Below are positions 46,266 to 55,999 of a DNA stretch of 64,000 nucleotides, piece by piece. The position numbers were made by a program, and so were the translations under genes. Position 1 is the stretch's first letter. Each line of letters opens with the position of its first letter. This stretch comes from Chara braunii (lineage: Eukaryota; Streptophyta; Charophyceae; Charales; Characeae). The notes below the pieces were generated by a model that worked only from the letters and a program-made list of their open reading frames with translations, searched no databases and was not told the origin of the DNA. The DNA is taken from positions 771,730 through 835,729 of the forward strand of contig BFEA01000273.1 of assembly GCA_003427395.1 (NCBI GenBank), given 5' to 3'.

Positions 46266-46659
46266 TGGGCTATTAAAGCTTTATGCTAGGAAGTACAAGT
46301 CGCGAGAGCTTACCACAATCGTAGAGCGCCTGATTATCGTCCCTGGGTGGAGTACAATCCACAGGTCTTATTGACCATGTTCTTGAGATGTCCTCCCATA
46401 CACATCAAGAACAAGACCGACCATACAATACATACGTAAAAGAAAGCCTCAGCATCGATCAATCCAGCAAATTAGAATTGGGGAAGTAGATGCGAAGTGA
46501 GTGGCTTGCCAACTTATTAGCCAGCGAGGCTCGACTCCAGTATCACACGCCTGAGACCTTCAGCAAGAAGGCCCTAGGCTGGGTGGTGCTCAAACCCCCT
46601 CTACCGACGGGAGAAAGAAGCAGGCTCCACAAGAGTGGAAGAAGAAAGGTAGTCGACTG
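46266..46659 (+). pseudogene. Element E gag, decayed middle
   Basis: This links the capsid-like part to the zinc knuckle in the same element. Short frames in it (for example LYARKYKSRE and VERLIIVPGW) match gag of this type, but stops break every frame. Confidence 0.5.
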
Positions 46660-47046
46660 ATGATGGTTGATTCCAAAGGGAATCAAACGGAAATCAATGA
46701 TGTTTCCGTACTTGTGGAGAGTGCAGAGTTGGACGGCGAGGAGAATGTTAAGGGTAGCAACCATGCCACAACAGTTAAGACTAAGGCAGGTGGCCGCGGC
46801 AAGCGTGGTCAGCAAAGGAGTCAGGGGCAGGCCGCTAACCCAAACAAAATAGCTGCTTGGATTAGAGCAGGTTTGGATCAAGAACGGGACCGTTGGTCAC
46901 GTGGTGCTTGCATAAATTGCGGCGAGTATGACCATACGCAGTTTAAGTGCAAGAACCCGAAGGTCTCGCAGAAGATCCCTCCTAAGGGTGGGTATCCTTC
47001 TTCTCAGTCTGGGGCATCCACGAGCTCCAGATCGGGAAACACTTAG
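46660..47046 (+). pseudogene. Element E nucleocapsid with zinc knuckle
   Basis: A basic region (GGRGKRGQQRSQGQAA) is followed by CINCGEYDHTQFKC at about 46,912, with exact C-x2-C-x4-H-x4-C spacing. A Ser-rich tail ends at a stop. It would bind the RNA genome during packaging. Confidence 0.88.
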
Positions 47047-47289
47047 GGCCGGTAGAAGATGTAGCTGCTTCTACTCTTGTTGAAGCGGGTGATGTACCCT
47101 CCCCGTCTCAAGAGTTGGCCAAAGCTATTGACTCCTTAGTCACCCCGCAGACGCATCCGGACCCAACTATACTCTGCACCTTGGATGTGTCTAAAGCCTT
47201 AGAGGACCTACAAGGTGAGTGGTCGGGAAAGGACGCTCGTGAGTCCTGGGAGGTCCTAGAGAGGAGCATTTCTGTGTGGAAGTTGGTGT

Positions 47290-47806
47290 GGGTGGCCGTA
47301 AGCGCGGTGCTTTCGTAGACATCGGCTCTACATGAAACTTCATAAGTCGCAACTATGTTGAGAAGTTGCGCCTAAAGGACGAGGTGCAGTGCCTTAGTAG
47401 ACCGGTAGCATCTACTTTGGCCAACAAAGAGTGCATGATGGTGGAAGACTACGTAAAGGACGTGGTCTGCACTTTCTCCTATCCAGGAGGAGAATTAAAT
47501 CATAGACTATCATTCCTGGTGAGCGACGATTTGCCTTTCGACATGTTGTTGGGCATGTACTACCTCGAGGTTGCCAAGCCCCAATTTGACTGGGACAAGA
47601 AGGTGCTAAAGCAGGAGTTGCCTAATGGGAGGACCTTTAGACTGGCAGAGTACAAAGCCAATAGGTTAATTGACTCCTATGGGTGCTTATGCGCGCCTAC
47701 GTTCTATAACTATTATAAACAAAACCAAGAGGAAGGTATGTACTTAGTCTACGTCTCTGAGAAAGGGGAGGCCGTTAAAACACCCCCAAAGATAGTATGT
47801 GCTTAG
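47290..47806 (+). pseudogene. Element E protease
   Basis: GAFVDIGST at about 47,305 is the active-site loop (usually DSGAT) with the Asp kept. A stop (TGA) and FISRNYVEKLRL follow. LSFLVSDDLPFDMLLGMYYLEVAKP is the second conserved region of gypsy proteases. The frame ends in a 59-bp duplicated segment (47,737 and 47,796), which shifts the frame into the RT. Confidence 0.85.
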
Positions 47807-48560
47807 TCCAAGTCTCTGCAAAAGGGGAGGCCGTTAAAACACCCCCAAAGATAGAGAACATCGTCGCTAAGTACCCTGATCTGTTTGAGCCTACCGGAGT
47901 CGTAGACAGGGAGGTTGTCCATGCCATAGAGATCATCCCAGGTAACAAGACATGTAAAGGGAGAATCCATAGGATGGCTCCGACCGAGTTGGACGAGCTT
48001 CGGCGATAACTAAAAGAGCTCACAGAGAAGGGTTGGATTCGGCCTAGCACCTCCCCTTTTGGCTCACCAGTCTTATTTGTTCCAAAGAAAGGGGGAACAC
48101 TAAGGATGTGCATTGATTATAGAGGCCTCAATGCCATCACCGTTAAGAACGCAGAGCCTCTACCACGCATCGACGACCTATTGGATAGGGTGCAGGCATG
48201 TAAGTACTATACAAAGATAAACTTAAAATCCGGCTACCATCAGATTGCCTAAGACCAAAGGACCAACACAAAACCGCATTCCAGACCAGGTACGGTATGT
48301 ACGAGTTTGTGGCGATGCCCTTTGGCCTTTGCAACGCGTTGGGTACATTCCAGCATGCCATGAATAGGATCTTCCATGACTACTTTGATAAGTTCGTCTC
48401 CGTGTACCTTGATGACATACTTATCTTTAGTAAGACTGTCGAGGAGCATGCTCGGCATCTAGATAAGGTACTTTCTCTCCTTCGACAGCAGAAGTATAAG
48501 ATAAACGCAAAGAAATGCGAGTTTGGCCACACTCGAATCTTGTATTAGGGTCATAAAGTC
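47797..48560 (+). pseudogene. Element E reverse transcriptase
   Basis: ENIVAKYPDLFEPTGVV leads into GRIHRMAPTELDELRR, then [22 protein letters not shown] and [34 protein letters not shown] carries Asn where motif A has Asp, a change at a catalytic residue. A frameshift comes near 48,250. FVAMPFGLCNALGTFQ and VYLDDILIFSKT follow, with the YxDD-type box intact as YLDD. Two stops and a frameshift make it inactive. Confidence 0.92.
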
Positions 48561-48867
48561 TCCACGGATGGGATTAGGCCCGAAGATGCAAAGGTGGCTA
48601 GCATACGTGACTGACTGGCCACGACCCCAGTCTTTGACTGAGGTCATATCATTCTTAGGAACTATAGCACGATCACATCTCCCTTGACTGACTTGACACG
48701 CCATGGGACTGGACTGACGAGTGTGAAGCAGCTTTCAAGCGTTTGAAGCATGCACTCACGCATCATGAGGTTCTCATGGTACCCAACCCGCAAAGGCCGT
48801 TTGTTGTAACAACTTACGAAAGCCAATATGGCATTGGCGCAGTGCTGGCTCTGCAGGAAGGGAAAGA
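48561..48867 (+). pseudogene. Element E RT end and RNase H start
   Basis: GHKVSTDGIRPEDAKVASI follows the RT. After frameshifts, RPFVVTTYESQYGIGAVLALQEGKEP is the beginning of RNase H, with TTYES where TTDAS is usual, so the catalytic Asp is lost. The sequence switches near 48,868 to the coiled-coil gag of element F. Confidence 0.8.
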
Positions 48868-50089
48868 GCCGAAACTGAGATAGCCACCAAACTCGCTACC
48901 CTGAAAGCGACGGAAGCTAGGATGGGGAAGATTGGGGCCGAAACTGAGATAGCCACCAAACTCGCTACCCTGACCCAAAGTCTAGAGTCGTTACTAATTG
49001 TGCACCACGAGCAAAGGCAGTACATCCACACCTTAGAAGTAAAGATAGGCGCAATGCGCGTTGGGTTCAAGGATTTTGCGAGTGACATGATGAAGTACTT
49101 ACTGGCTGAAGTTCATAATGCAATTAGTAAGACCCGAGAGTTCTGCACTGGCACCATTGAAGGCGCCAAGTTGGCGACTCCTAAGGAAGAGGAGCTGGCC
49201 CCACCACGTCGTGAGAAGGTCAAGGTCCGTTTTCAGTGAAAAGAAGAGTGAGGATTTCGATAATTGGGAGGCCAACGTGCACTCCTACCTGTACTTATAG
49301 GGAGTTACGCCTAAGGACCACGTTTTGGTAGCCTTCCAGGCCCTTAAAGACGAGGCGACTAGCTTTGCTAGGTCGCTAGCCCGCATTGCGAACTGTGAGA
49401 ACGATATGGTTATATATTCGAGACTTACACCCCTCTCTGAGTTCCTGAAATTGCAAAGGGAGCGATTCTCGGATGTGACGCGGGAAGAGTGTGCACGCTC
49501 TCAAGTCCGCCATGGAGGAACTGATTGCGGTCCCTGGGCATGGAGTAACCGATGCCCAGCTCCTTACCTCTTCTACCGTGCCCTGCCTGAAAATATTCAG
49601 GGACACTTCTTCAAAAAGAAGAATCAGCAAGGCATGACTCATGATACACTTAGTCGGGAGGCAGTTGCATTTGCCGCCCAAGCGTCGCCAGTTACCACGT
49701 TCTGGCACAAAGATTTGTCAAAGGGAAAAACGTGTAAGGGGCGCACCATCGCGAGCCAAATCAAGGCCAAAGATAGTTTAATTCTGACAATGGAGGTGGT
49801 GCTGACGAGGTTCCCTACTCTGACATCGAGTGGGGACTGGAGGAGGAGAACAGCGGCGCAGGCCAGGGTAGAACCTATGCTGCTGTTGCGGTCGGAGGGA
49901 GGCCGCAAGGAGGAGGACAACAGTCCGGCCAGAATGGCCGAGCCCCAGGCGGCCAGGGGGTTGGCGGCAACAGCAACCGCCAAGAGGGAGGAAGGGGAGG
50001 TCACCCGCCTAACCGTCCGCGTTTTAGTCGGTCACCCCTCAGACAGGGAAGGTGGCACCCAGGCCGGCCCGAGCGCTGACCCTGGCTAG
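48868..50089 (+). pseudogene. Element F gag (5' truncated)
   Basis: It begins in a coiled coil whose 23-codon unit (AETEIATKLATL) is present twice in tandem at 48,868 and 48,937. After a stop at 49,240 come VRFSGKKSEDFDNWEANVHSYL and LVAFQALKDEATSFA, a gag capsid-like domain. A Gly/Arg-rich RGG-like tail (frame shifted at 49,845-50,080; GGQQSGQNGR) may replace the zinc knuckle, which I do not see. The 5' LTR and start codon of F are not present. Confidence 0.8.
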
Positions 50090-50200
50090 ATCTAGGACAG
50101 CAAAAGACAACCGCCGGTAGGGGTCACAACTGCCCCTACCCCAGGAGTATGTGGATCTGAGCGTGCGTGCGAAGTAGAGTCTCCCTCTCCACATATCTCC

Positions 50201-50959
50201 ATGGCAGAGGTTGCAGGCCAGCGTCTAGTAAGTTGTCCAGAGGCTGCTTGTGTTAGGGTCTCTCTAGACGCTTCCCTCACAGGCTTAGCCGAGGAGATAA
50301 GAGAGAGGAGGCAAGCCTGGGCCAAGATGAAGAAGGACAGTAAAGGACAACTAATCCTCGCAGACATAGAAATATTTAGAGCTAGAGTAGGTGCCCTGAT
50401 AGACAGTGGGGCGACTAGGAGTTATATCAGTCGTCGAGCGCTGAAGAAGTTGAAGCTTAATTTGAAAGTCCAACGCTTAGAGGAACCTGTAGTCAGCATT
50501 CTTGCAGACAACAGCAGGATGTGTGTTGAAGAATATGTTAAGGGGGTCCACGCCTACTTTCGCCTAGAGAAAGATGGGAAGGTAGAGAAGATACTGCACT
50601 CCTTTACCCTCCTCGTGGAAGAGAGCCTCCCATTTGACATTGTTCTAGGTACGAATTGGGGAGAGGCAGCAGGAGCCACACTGCTCCTTAGAGAGCACAA
50701 GTGTAGGCTCCCTAGCGCGTCAAGCGAAGTCAAGCAAGTCCGCATGTTCCATGAGTCCGGGGTAGATAATCCCCTTGCTCATTGTTGCCTCAGTGCTCCT
50801 GCATTCGCCAGACTTGTACGAAAGGAGCAGCTCGAAGAGCAGGTGTTCGTCGCCTATGTTAGGCCGATTTCTGATCAGCCAAAGGAAGAGGAAAAGATCC
50901 ATCCTTCTATCGCCAGTTTGCTGGAAGAGTATAAGGACTTATCTGAAGCACCTTCATGA
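50201..50959 (+). pseudogene. Element F protease
   Basis: FRARVGALIDSGATRSYISRRAL at about 50,380-50,450 has the intact DSGAT loop. LADNSRMCVEEYVKGV and HSFTLLVEESLPFDIVLGTNW follow, as usual in gypsy proteases. PSIASLLEEYKDL at the end begins the RT. A stop at 50,957 breaks the join. This is the best-kept protease in the window. Confidence 0.9.
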
Positions 50960-50962
50960 GTA

Positions 50963-51930
50963 GTGCCCAGACCACCCATGCAACACCGTATAGAGATAGA
51001 ACCTGGCAGTAGAACGCCCAAGGGGGCAGTCTACAGAATGTCTCCCAAGGAGTTAGAGGAGCTTCGCAGACAATTAGATGAGCTCCTAGAAAAAGGTTGG
51101 ATTAGGCCTAGCTCGTCACCGTTTGGAGCACCTGTTCTATTCGTCCCAAAGAAAGAGTGGGAACTACGTATGTGCATAGACTACAGGGGATTGAACGCCA
51201 TCACAATTAAGAATGCAGAGCCATTACCACGTATAGATGACTTGTTGGATCGTCTGCAGGGATGCAAGTATTTCTCAAAGATAGATCTGAAGTCAGGATA
51301 TCATCAAATAGAAGTGCACCCTGATGATCAGTATAAGACGGCGTTCAGGACGAGGTATGGGCATTACGAGTTCATAGTGATGTCGTTTGGACTTACACGC
51401 ACCAGCTACATTTCATCGCTGCATGAACGACGTGTTTAGACCGTGGTTAGATAGATTCATCATAGTTTATTTGGACGATATCTTAGTATTCAGCAAGACC
51501 ATTGAGGAACATGATGGCCATCTACGGCAGATTCTAAGCAAGTTGAGAGAGTCTAAATTCAAGATTAACCCGAAGAAGTGCGAATGGGCGAAGATAGAGG
51601 TCCTTTACCTAGGCCATGTACTAGACGGCGACGACATTCGGCCTGAGGACAGTAACATAGCATGTATTAGAGACTTGCCAACTCCTAAGACACTGACAGA
51701 GTTGCGCTCATTCTTGCTAACTACTCTAGGAAGTTTGTGCGAAACTTTTCTACGATCGCTGCTCCCCTTTGTAGATTACCGAGGAAAGAGACTATCTGGA
51801 AGTGGGACCAAGACTGTACGTCAGCCTTCAAGAAATTGAAGAAGGCTCTAATAGAATACCTTGTCCTCGAAGTTGTTGATCCATCACTACCATTTGTTGT
51901 CACTACAGACGCTAGTTAGTCTGGCATAGG
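50963..51930 (+). pseudogene. Element F reverse transcriptase
   Basis: [25 protein letters not shown] leads to [20 protein letters not shown], then [20 protein letters not shown] and [13 protein letters not shown] (motif A, Asp kept). A one-base shift lies near 51,395. FIIVYLDDILVFSKT (YLDD) and LYLGHVLDGDDI follow, with another shift near 51,720. FSTIAAPLCRLPRKE and FVVTTDAS begin RNase H. The catalytic residues are intact, so decay is recent compared with element A. Confidence 0.94.
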
Positions 51931-52460
51931 TGCCGTTTTGCAAGCAAGATGACGGCAATGGTTATAGGCCCGTAGAGTTCATGTCAGCCAGGCTGCCCTC
52001 AGAAAAGGTAGCAACATCGACATACGAAAGGGAACTCTACGCTCTCAGGCAGGCTCTAGACCACTGGAAGCACTACCTGCTTGGGAGGCACTTCAAGGTA
52101 TATTTTGACCACAAGACTCTTCGATGGCTAAAGACACAGGCCAAGATGACGCCCAAGTTGACTAGATGGGCTGCTGAGATAGACCAATTTGACTTTGAGT
52201 TAAAGCCAGTAAAAGGAAAGTATAACGTGGTAGCCGATGCTCTGAGTAGAAGAGCTGATTACTTTGGCGCGATAGTGCACTATCTAGACGTCGATCTGCA
52301 GCAGAAAATAAGAGATGCCTATGCACAAAACCCGATCTACAGTGAGCTGCTGAAGAGAGTGAAGGAAGCCCCCGATAGTGAGCCACACTATCGAACCATG
52401 AACGGGCTACTGCTTGAGAAGACCAATGTCGCTGGCAGACTATGCATCCCCAACAGATAA
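51930..52460 (+). pseudogene. Element F RNase H
   Basis: YRPVEFMSARLPSEKVATSTYERELYAL and HYLLGRHFKVYFDHKTL are conserved RNase H blocks. FDFELKPVKGKYNVVADALSRR is the last RNase H motif. The frame then enters the integrase zinc domain and ends at TAA (52,458), where one base change would explain the stop. Confidence 0.92.
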
Positions 52461-52952
52461 GAGATCCGTAGCCTGATCTTCAGGGAATGCCACGATACAG
52501 AAGGACACTTCGGATGGCAAAAGACCTTAGCTAACCTCATGATGTCATACACGTGGCCAGGTATGAAAGCAAATTGCAGAAAGTATGTGCGCAACTGCAA
52601 GGTATGTCAGCGAAATAAAACTACAACCAGAGCCCTGCTAGGTCTTCTGAGACCCTTGCCTATTCCGTCGGGACCCAGAGATTCAGTTTCCATAGACTTC
52701 ATGGATACTGGGGTCAAGAGTAGGCACGGCAAGACCCAAGTCATGGTCATAGTAGATAGGTTTAGCAAGTATGCAGTATTTGTTCCCCTGCCTTCAGAGG
52801 CACGTACAGACGTAGTCATTAGTAAGTTTTTCGACTTCTGGGTAAGCGAGCATGTCGTCAGGACGAGACACCCAGAGCCTAATGGTCAGACAGAGCAGAT
52901 GGATAAGATCTTGCAACATCTACTTAGAATGTATATTAGACATATCAGATAA
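52461..52952 (+). pseudogene. Element F integrase with catalytic deletion
   Basis: HDTEGHFGWQKTL and CKVCQRN give the HHCC zinc domain. SIDFMDTG carries the first catalytic Asp. After FFDFWVSEHVV the sequence jumps straight to HPEPNGQTEQM, the Glu motif, so the segment with the second Asp is deleted (roughly 30-40 residues). An integrase of this sequence could not work. Confidence 0.9.
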
Positions 52953-53960
52953 ACTGGGATGAGATGCTTCCCAAAGTAGCAAGTGCCTACAATAACAGTG
53001 TTCATCTAGCTACCTGCAGGACTGCTAACGGGCTACACAAGTCCTTTAGACCAAGGCGACCATTTGAGGGACTAAACCGGGACCAGATACACAAACTACC
53101 ACCCGACACACGAGAGTTTGCATTACAGCATGACCAGAAAGTCACTAAGGTCATAGACAATCTGAGAAAGGCCCATCATCGGATGATAGAGCAAGCTAAC
53201 AAGCACCGCCGACCTTCACAGTTTCAGGTAGGCGATCTAGTTTGGGTCAAGTCGAAGGAGTTCGCACCTGAGGAAAACATCTTGCAGAAGCTCTTACCTG
53301 CGTATAGAGGACCATGGCTTGTCCTAGAAGTTAGAGGACGGCCCGTCATATACTATAGAGATTCCAACACACCTCCACACGTACCCAGTCTTCCATGCAT
53401 CTAAGTTGTTACCCTGCACCACATCTGACAGACTCCCTTTCAGGAGATCGATGATTCCGCCAGACATGGATGGTGCATATGATATAGATCACATAGTGGA
53501 AGAGGACGTGTTCAGGATAGGAGGTCGAGGTCGTCCCCAAAAACAATAAAAGGTTAGGTTCGCATACCACGAACCCGAGGACGACCGATGGTTTACAACA
53601 CCAAAGCTTCTAGAAACCAGAGGAAAACATCTCGCAGAAGCTCTTACCTGCGTATAGAGGACCATGGACTGTCCTCGAAGGAGAGGACGGCCCGTCATAT
53701 ACTATAGAGATTCCAGCACACCTCCACATGTACCAGTCTTCCATGCATCTAAATTGTTACCCTGCACCACATCTGACAGATTCCCTTCCAGGAGATCGAT
53801 GATTCCGCCATACATGGATGGTGCATATGATATAGATCACAGTGGAAAAGGACGTGTTCAGGACAGGAGGTCGAGGTCGTCCCCAGAAACAGTATAAGGT
53901 TAGGTTCGCATACCAGGAACCCGAGGCCGATGGTTTACAAGAACAAAGCTTCTAAAAATC
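52953..53960 (+). pseudogene. Element F integrase C-terminus and chromodomain, duplicated
   Basis: The frame at 52,964-53,404 reads ASAYNNSVH, then HRRPSQFQVGDLVWVKSKEF, LQKLLPAYRGPW. The PVFHASKL block and a chromodomain-like end (YDIDHIVEED ... EPEDDRWFT) follow in shifted frames. The segment 53,266-53,615 is repeated at 53,616-53,960 (period 350 bp, some divergence). Confidence 0.9.
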
Positions 53961-54060
53961 GCTCCCAACATAATACACGCCGATGAGAGGGAAAGAAAGG
54001 GCAAAGGTCCGACCTTGAGTTAGAGTGTTTTCGGAGGACCTTGAATTTAGGACGGCGGGA

Positions 54061-54940
54061 GTGAAATGGTTTCACTCAGTTGACCCCATTTTGCAGACAC
54101 AGAGATTCGATCCCCAGACCTGTGCCACAACCCTGTATATTGATCCTGTGTGCTGAGTGAGATTTGATCCCTAGACCTACCCTATATTTGTACATAGACC
54201 CTGTGTGCTGAGTAGGATTCGATCCCTAGACTTGTTCCACATCCCAGATTAGTCTGTAGTTTGGGCAGTAGGACTTGATCCCTAGGTCTGTAGATTAGCA
54301 GCTAGGTCTGTTACCGATAGGCTTAGGAAGTCTGTTCTAGAAGTCTCTACGAAGTCTGTTGAGGACTGAAATCTGTCTGTAGGTCTGTATAGTCTAAAAG
54401 GTTGCAGGACAGTCCAGCCAGCAAGTACCAAGCGTAGGGGCTGCACGTGGGGAAGGTTCTGAAACACACTGTGGGTTTCACACGTTTTGGCCCAGAAGGC
54501 CAAACGTCTGGAAACTTCCCTGGGGCACACGTTTTGGCCCAGGCCCACGCGTTTGAGGCAGGGTCGAGTACCTCCAAAGAAGTATAAATAAAGAGCCAGC
54601 GTCCAGCCATTGATTCACTCGCCTGTGAGCCATGCAAAAGAGTTGCCTTGGTATCTTGTACGTGCAGGGTGCCCGGAGAGGAAATGGGTTGTGAAGAAGA
54701 CAACGGCCATAGCGAACCAGCGAGGGAGACACCAGTGGCCATAGCTCGGAGAAGGAAGACGACGACGGCCATAGGCTGGTGGTAGAGACAGTGTTCGGCG
54801 GCCATAGCCGCAAGTTGTACAGTTTTTCAGAACAGAGTTTAAGAGCCTGCAACTGTTGCTATGAGCCAGAGAGGTATTCTTCCAGTTGTTCCAACATTTG
54901 ACATATCAATCTCCTAGTTTTTACAAAGATCCAAAATAAT
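54061..54940 (+). repeat. 3' LTR of element F (ends approximate)
   Basis: GACGGCGGGAG (polypurine-like) is followed by TGAAATGGTTTCACTCAG. The LTR holds four degenerate ~60-bp units around GATCCCTAGACCTG (54,110-54,280), a TATA box at 54,583, and five GGCCATAG words just downstream. The end is not sharp, and an integrase fragment of another element begins by 55,010. Confidence 0.65.
54583..54591 (+). promoter_or_regulatory. TATA box in F LTR
   Basis: TATAAATAA, about 520 bp into the LTR. The GGCCATAG cluster begins about 120 bp downstream, in the transcribed part. Confidence 0.6.
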
Positions 54941-55009
54941 TGAAAGTTCATTGTTGTTTCTGAGTTGGAAGAGTTTGGTTTGCCACCGGTTCTCAAGTGT
55001 GCATGTTGT

Positions 55010-55633
55010 GAGCAAGTCCAGAGTTGAGTCAGATTGCAAAAGGCACATATGTGTAATAATTGATAGACTTTCTAAATACACTAGACTGACTGCGCTGCCC
55101 AAGACGATTAAGGCTAACTATTTAATCAAGTCGCTTATGGACCACTGGGTACGGGATTTTGGATTACCGAAGTCTATCGTTAGTGATGGAGATGTCAGAT
55201 TTACCAGCAAGTTGTGGGTTCCCAATTGCAAATGACCTCTAGGAACCACCCCGAAAGTAATGGGCAAGCTGAACAGATGAATTGTGTTGTACAGCACTTG
55301 CTTCGACATTTTATCAAGCCAAGCGAGGAGGAAAGGGATGAGAAACTTTCACTCCCGCCAGCCTGTACAACAACGATGTTCATAGTTCTACAGCATGGAC
55401 AGTGAATCAATTGCACTTAGGCTGGAAGCCTAAGACCCCATTGGATTCTCCCTAAGACTAGACCAAGTGCTGCTACAAGAAGCTTAGACTTTGCCATGGA
55501 ATACAGCGAGTCAAAGGATGCTTTGATTGCATTCGAGAACAAAAGAAGAAGAGAGTCAAAGTTTCAAGTGGTAAAGCGAGTCTGGGTTAAGTTTCGAACT
55601 TTAGACAAGAGATAGACATCTCCCGGAAACTGA
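55010..55633 (+). pseudogene. Gypsy element G: integrase core, first half of a split gene
   Basis: CVIIDRLSKYTRLTALPKTIKANYLIK, HWVRDFGLPKSIVSDGDVRFTSK (second Asp) and HPESNGQAEQMN (the Glu) are integrase core. The Ser/Lys-rich linker ends in EIDISRKLM at 55,633, where the 7.0-kb insertion begins. The C-terminal barrel resumes at 62,653. Short stops and shifts occur at about 55,230 and 55,405. Confidence 0.9.
55629..55633 (+). repeat. Target duplication ACTGA, left
   Basis: ACTGA just before TGTTGG. The same five bases follow the insertion at 62,648-62,652. Confidence 0.8.
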
Positions 55634-55999
55634 TGTTGGTGTGAATACCCTTACAAGGGTATCCACCCTAGTTTATGTCTCGTGATTGGTGTGTTTGCCT
55701 GTGACCCGTGCGTATGTGCGGAAAACGGCACCAACAACTATGCGACTTCGAAACGTTTTAGTAGGTCTGCGCGTTGCACGCTATTCGTTTATATAGGTGT
55801 CCGCTAGTAAGAGGCTCAGCCTTGGGCCTAGCACTATCGGGTAAGGTGTCAAACTTCTATTTGGGAGATAAGGGGATCGAGATCTAGAGGCGACGGCGCG
55901 GGGCATCAAAATCGCCCGAAGGAACCGAGGGGTTGAGGGCTCAGCGGGGCTTTCCTTGGTTCTACCATCGGCGACATTAGAACGGTACTAGCGATTATT

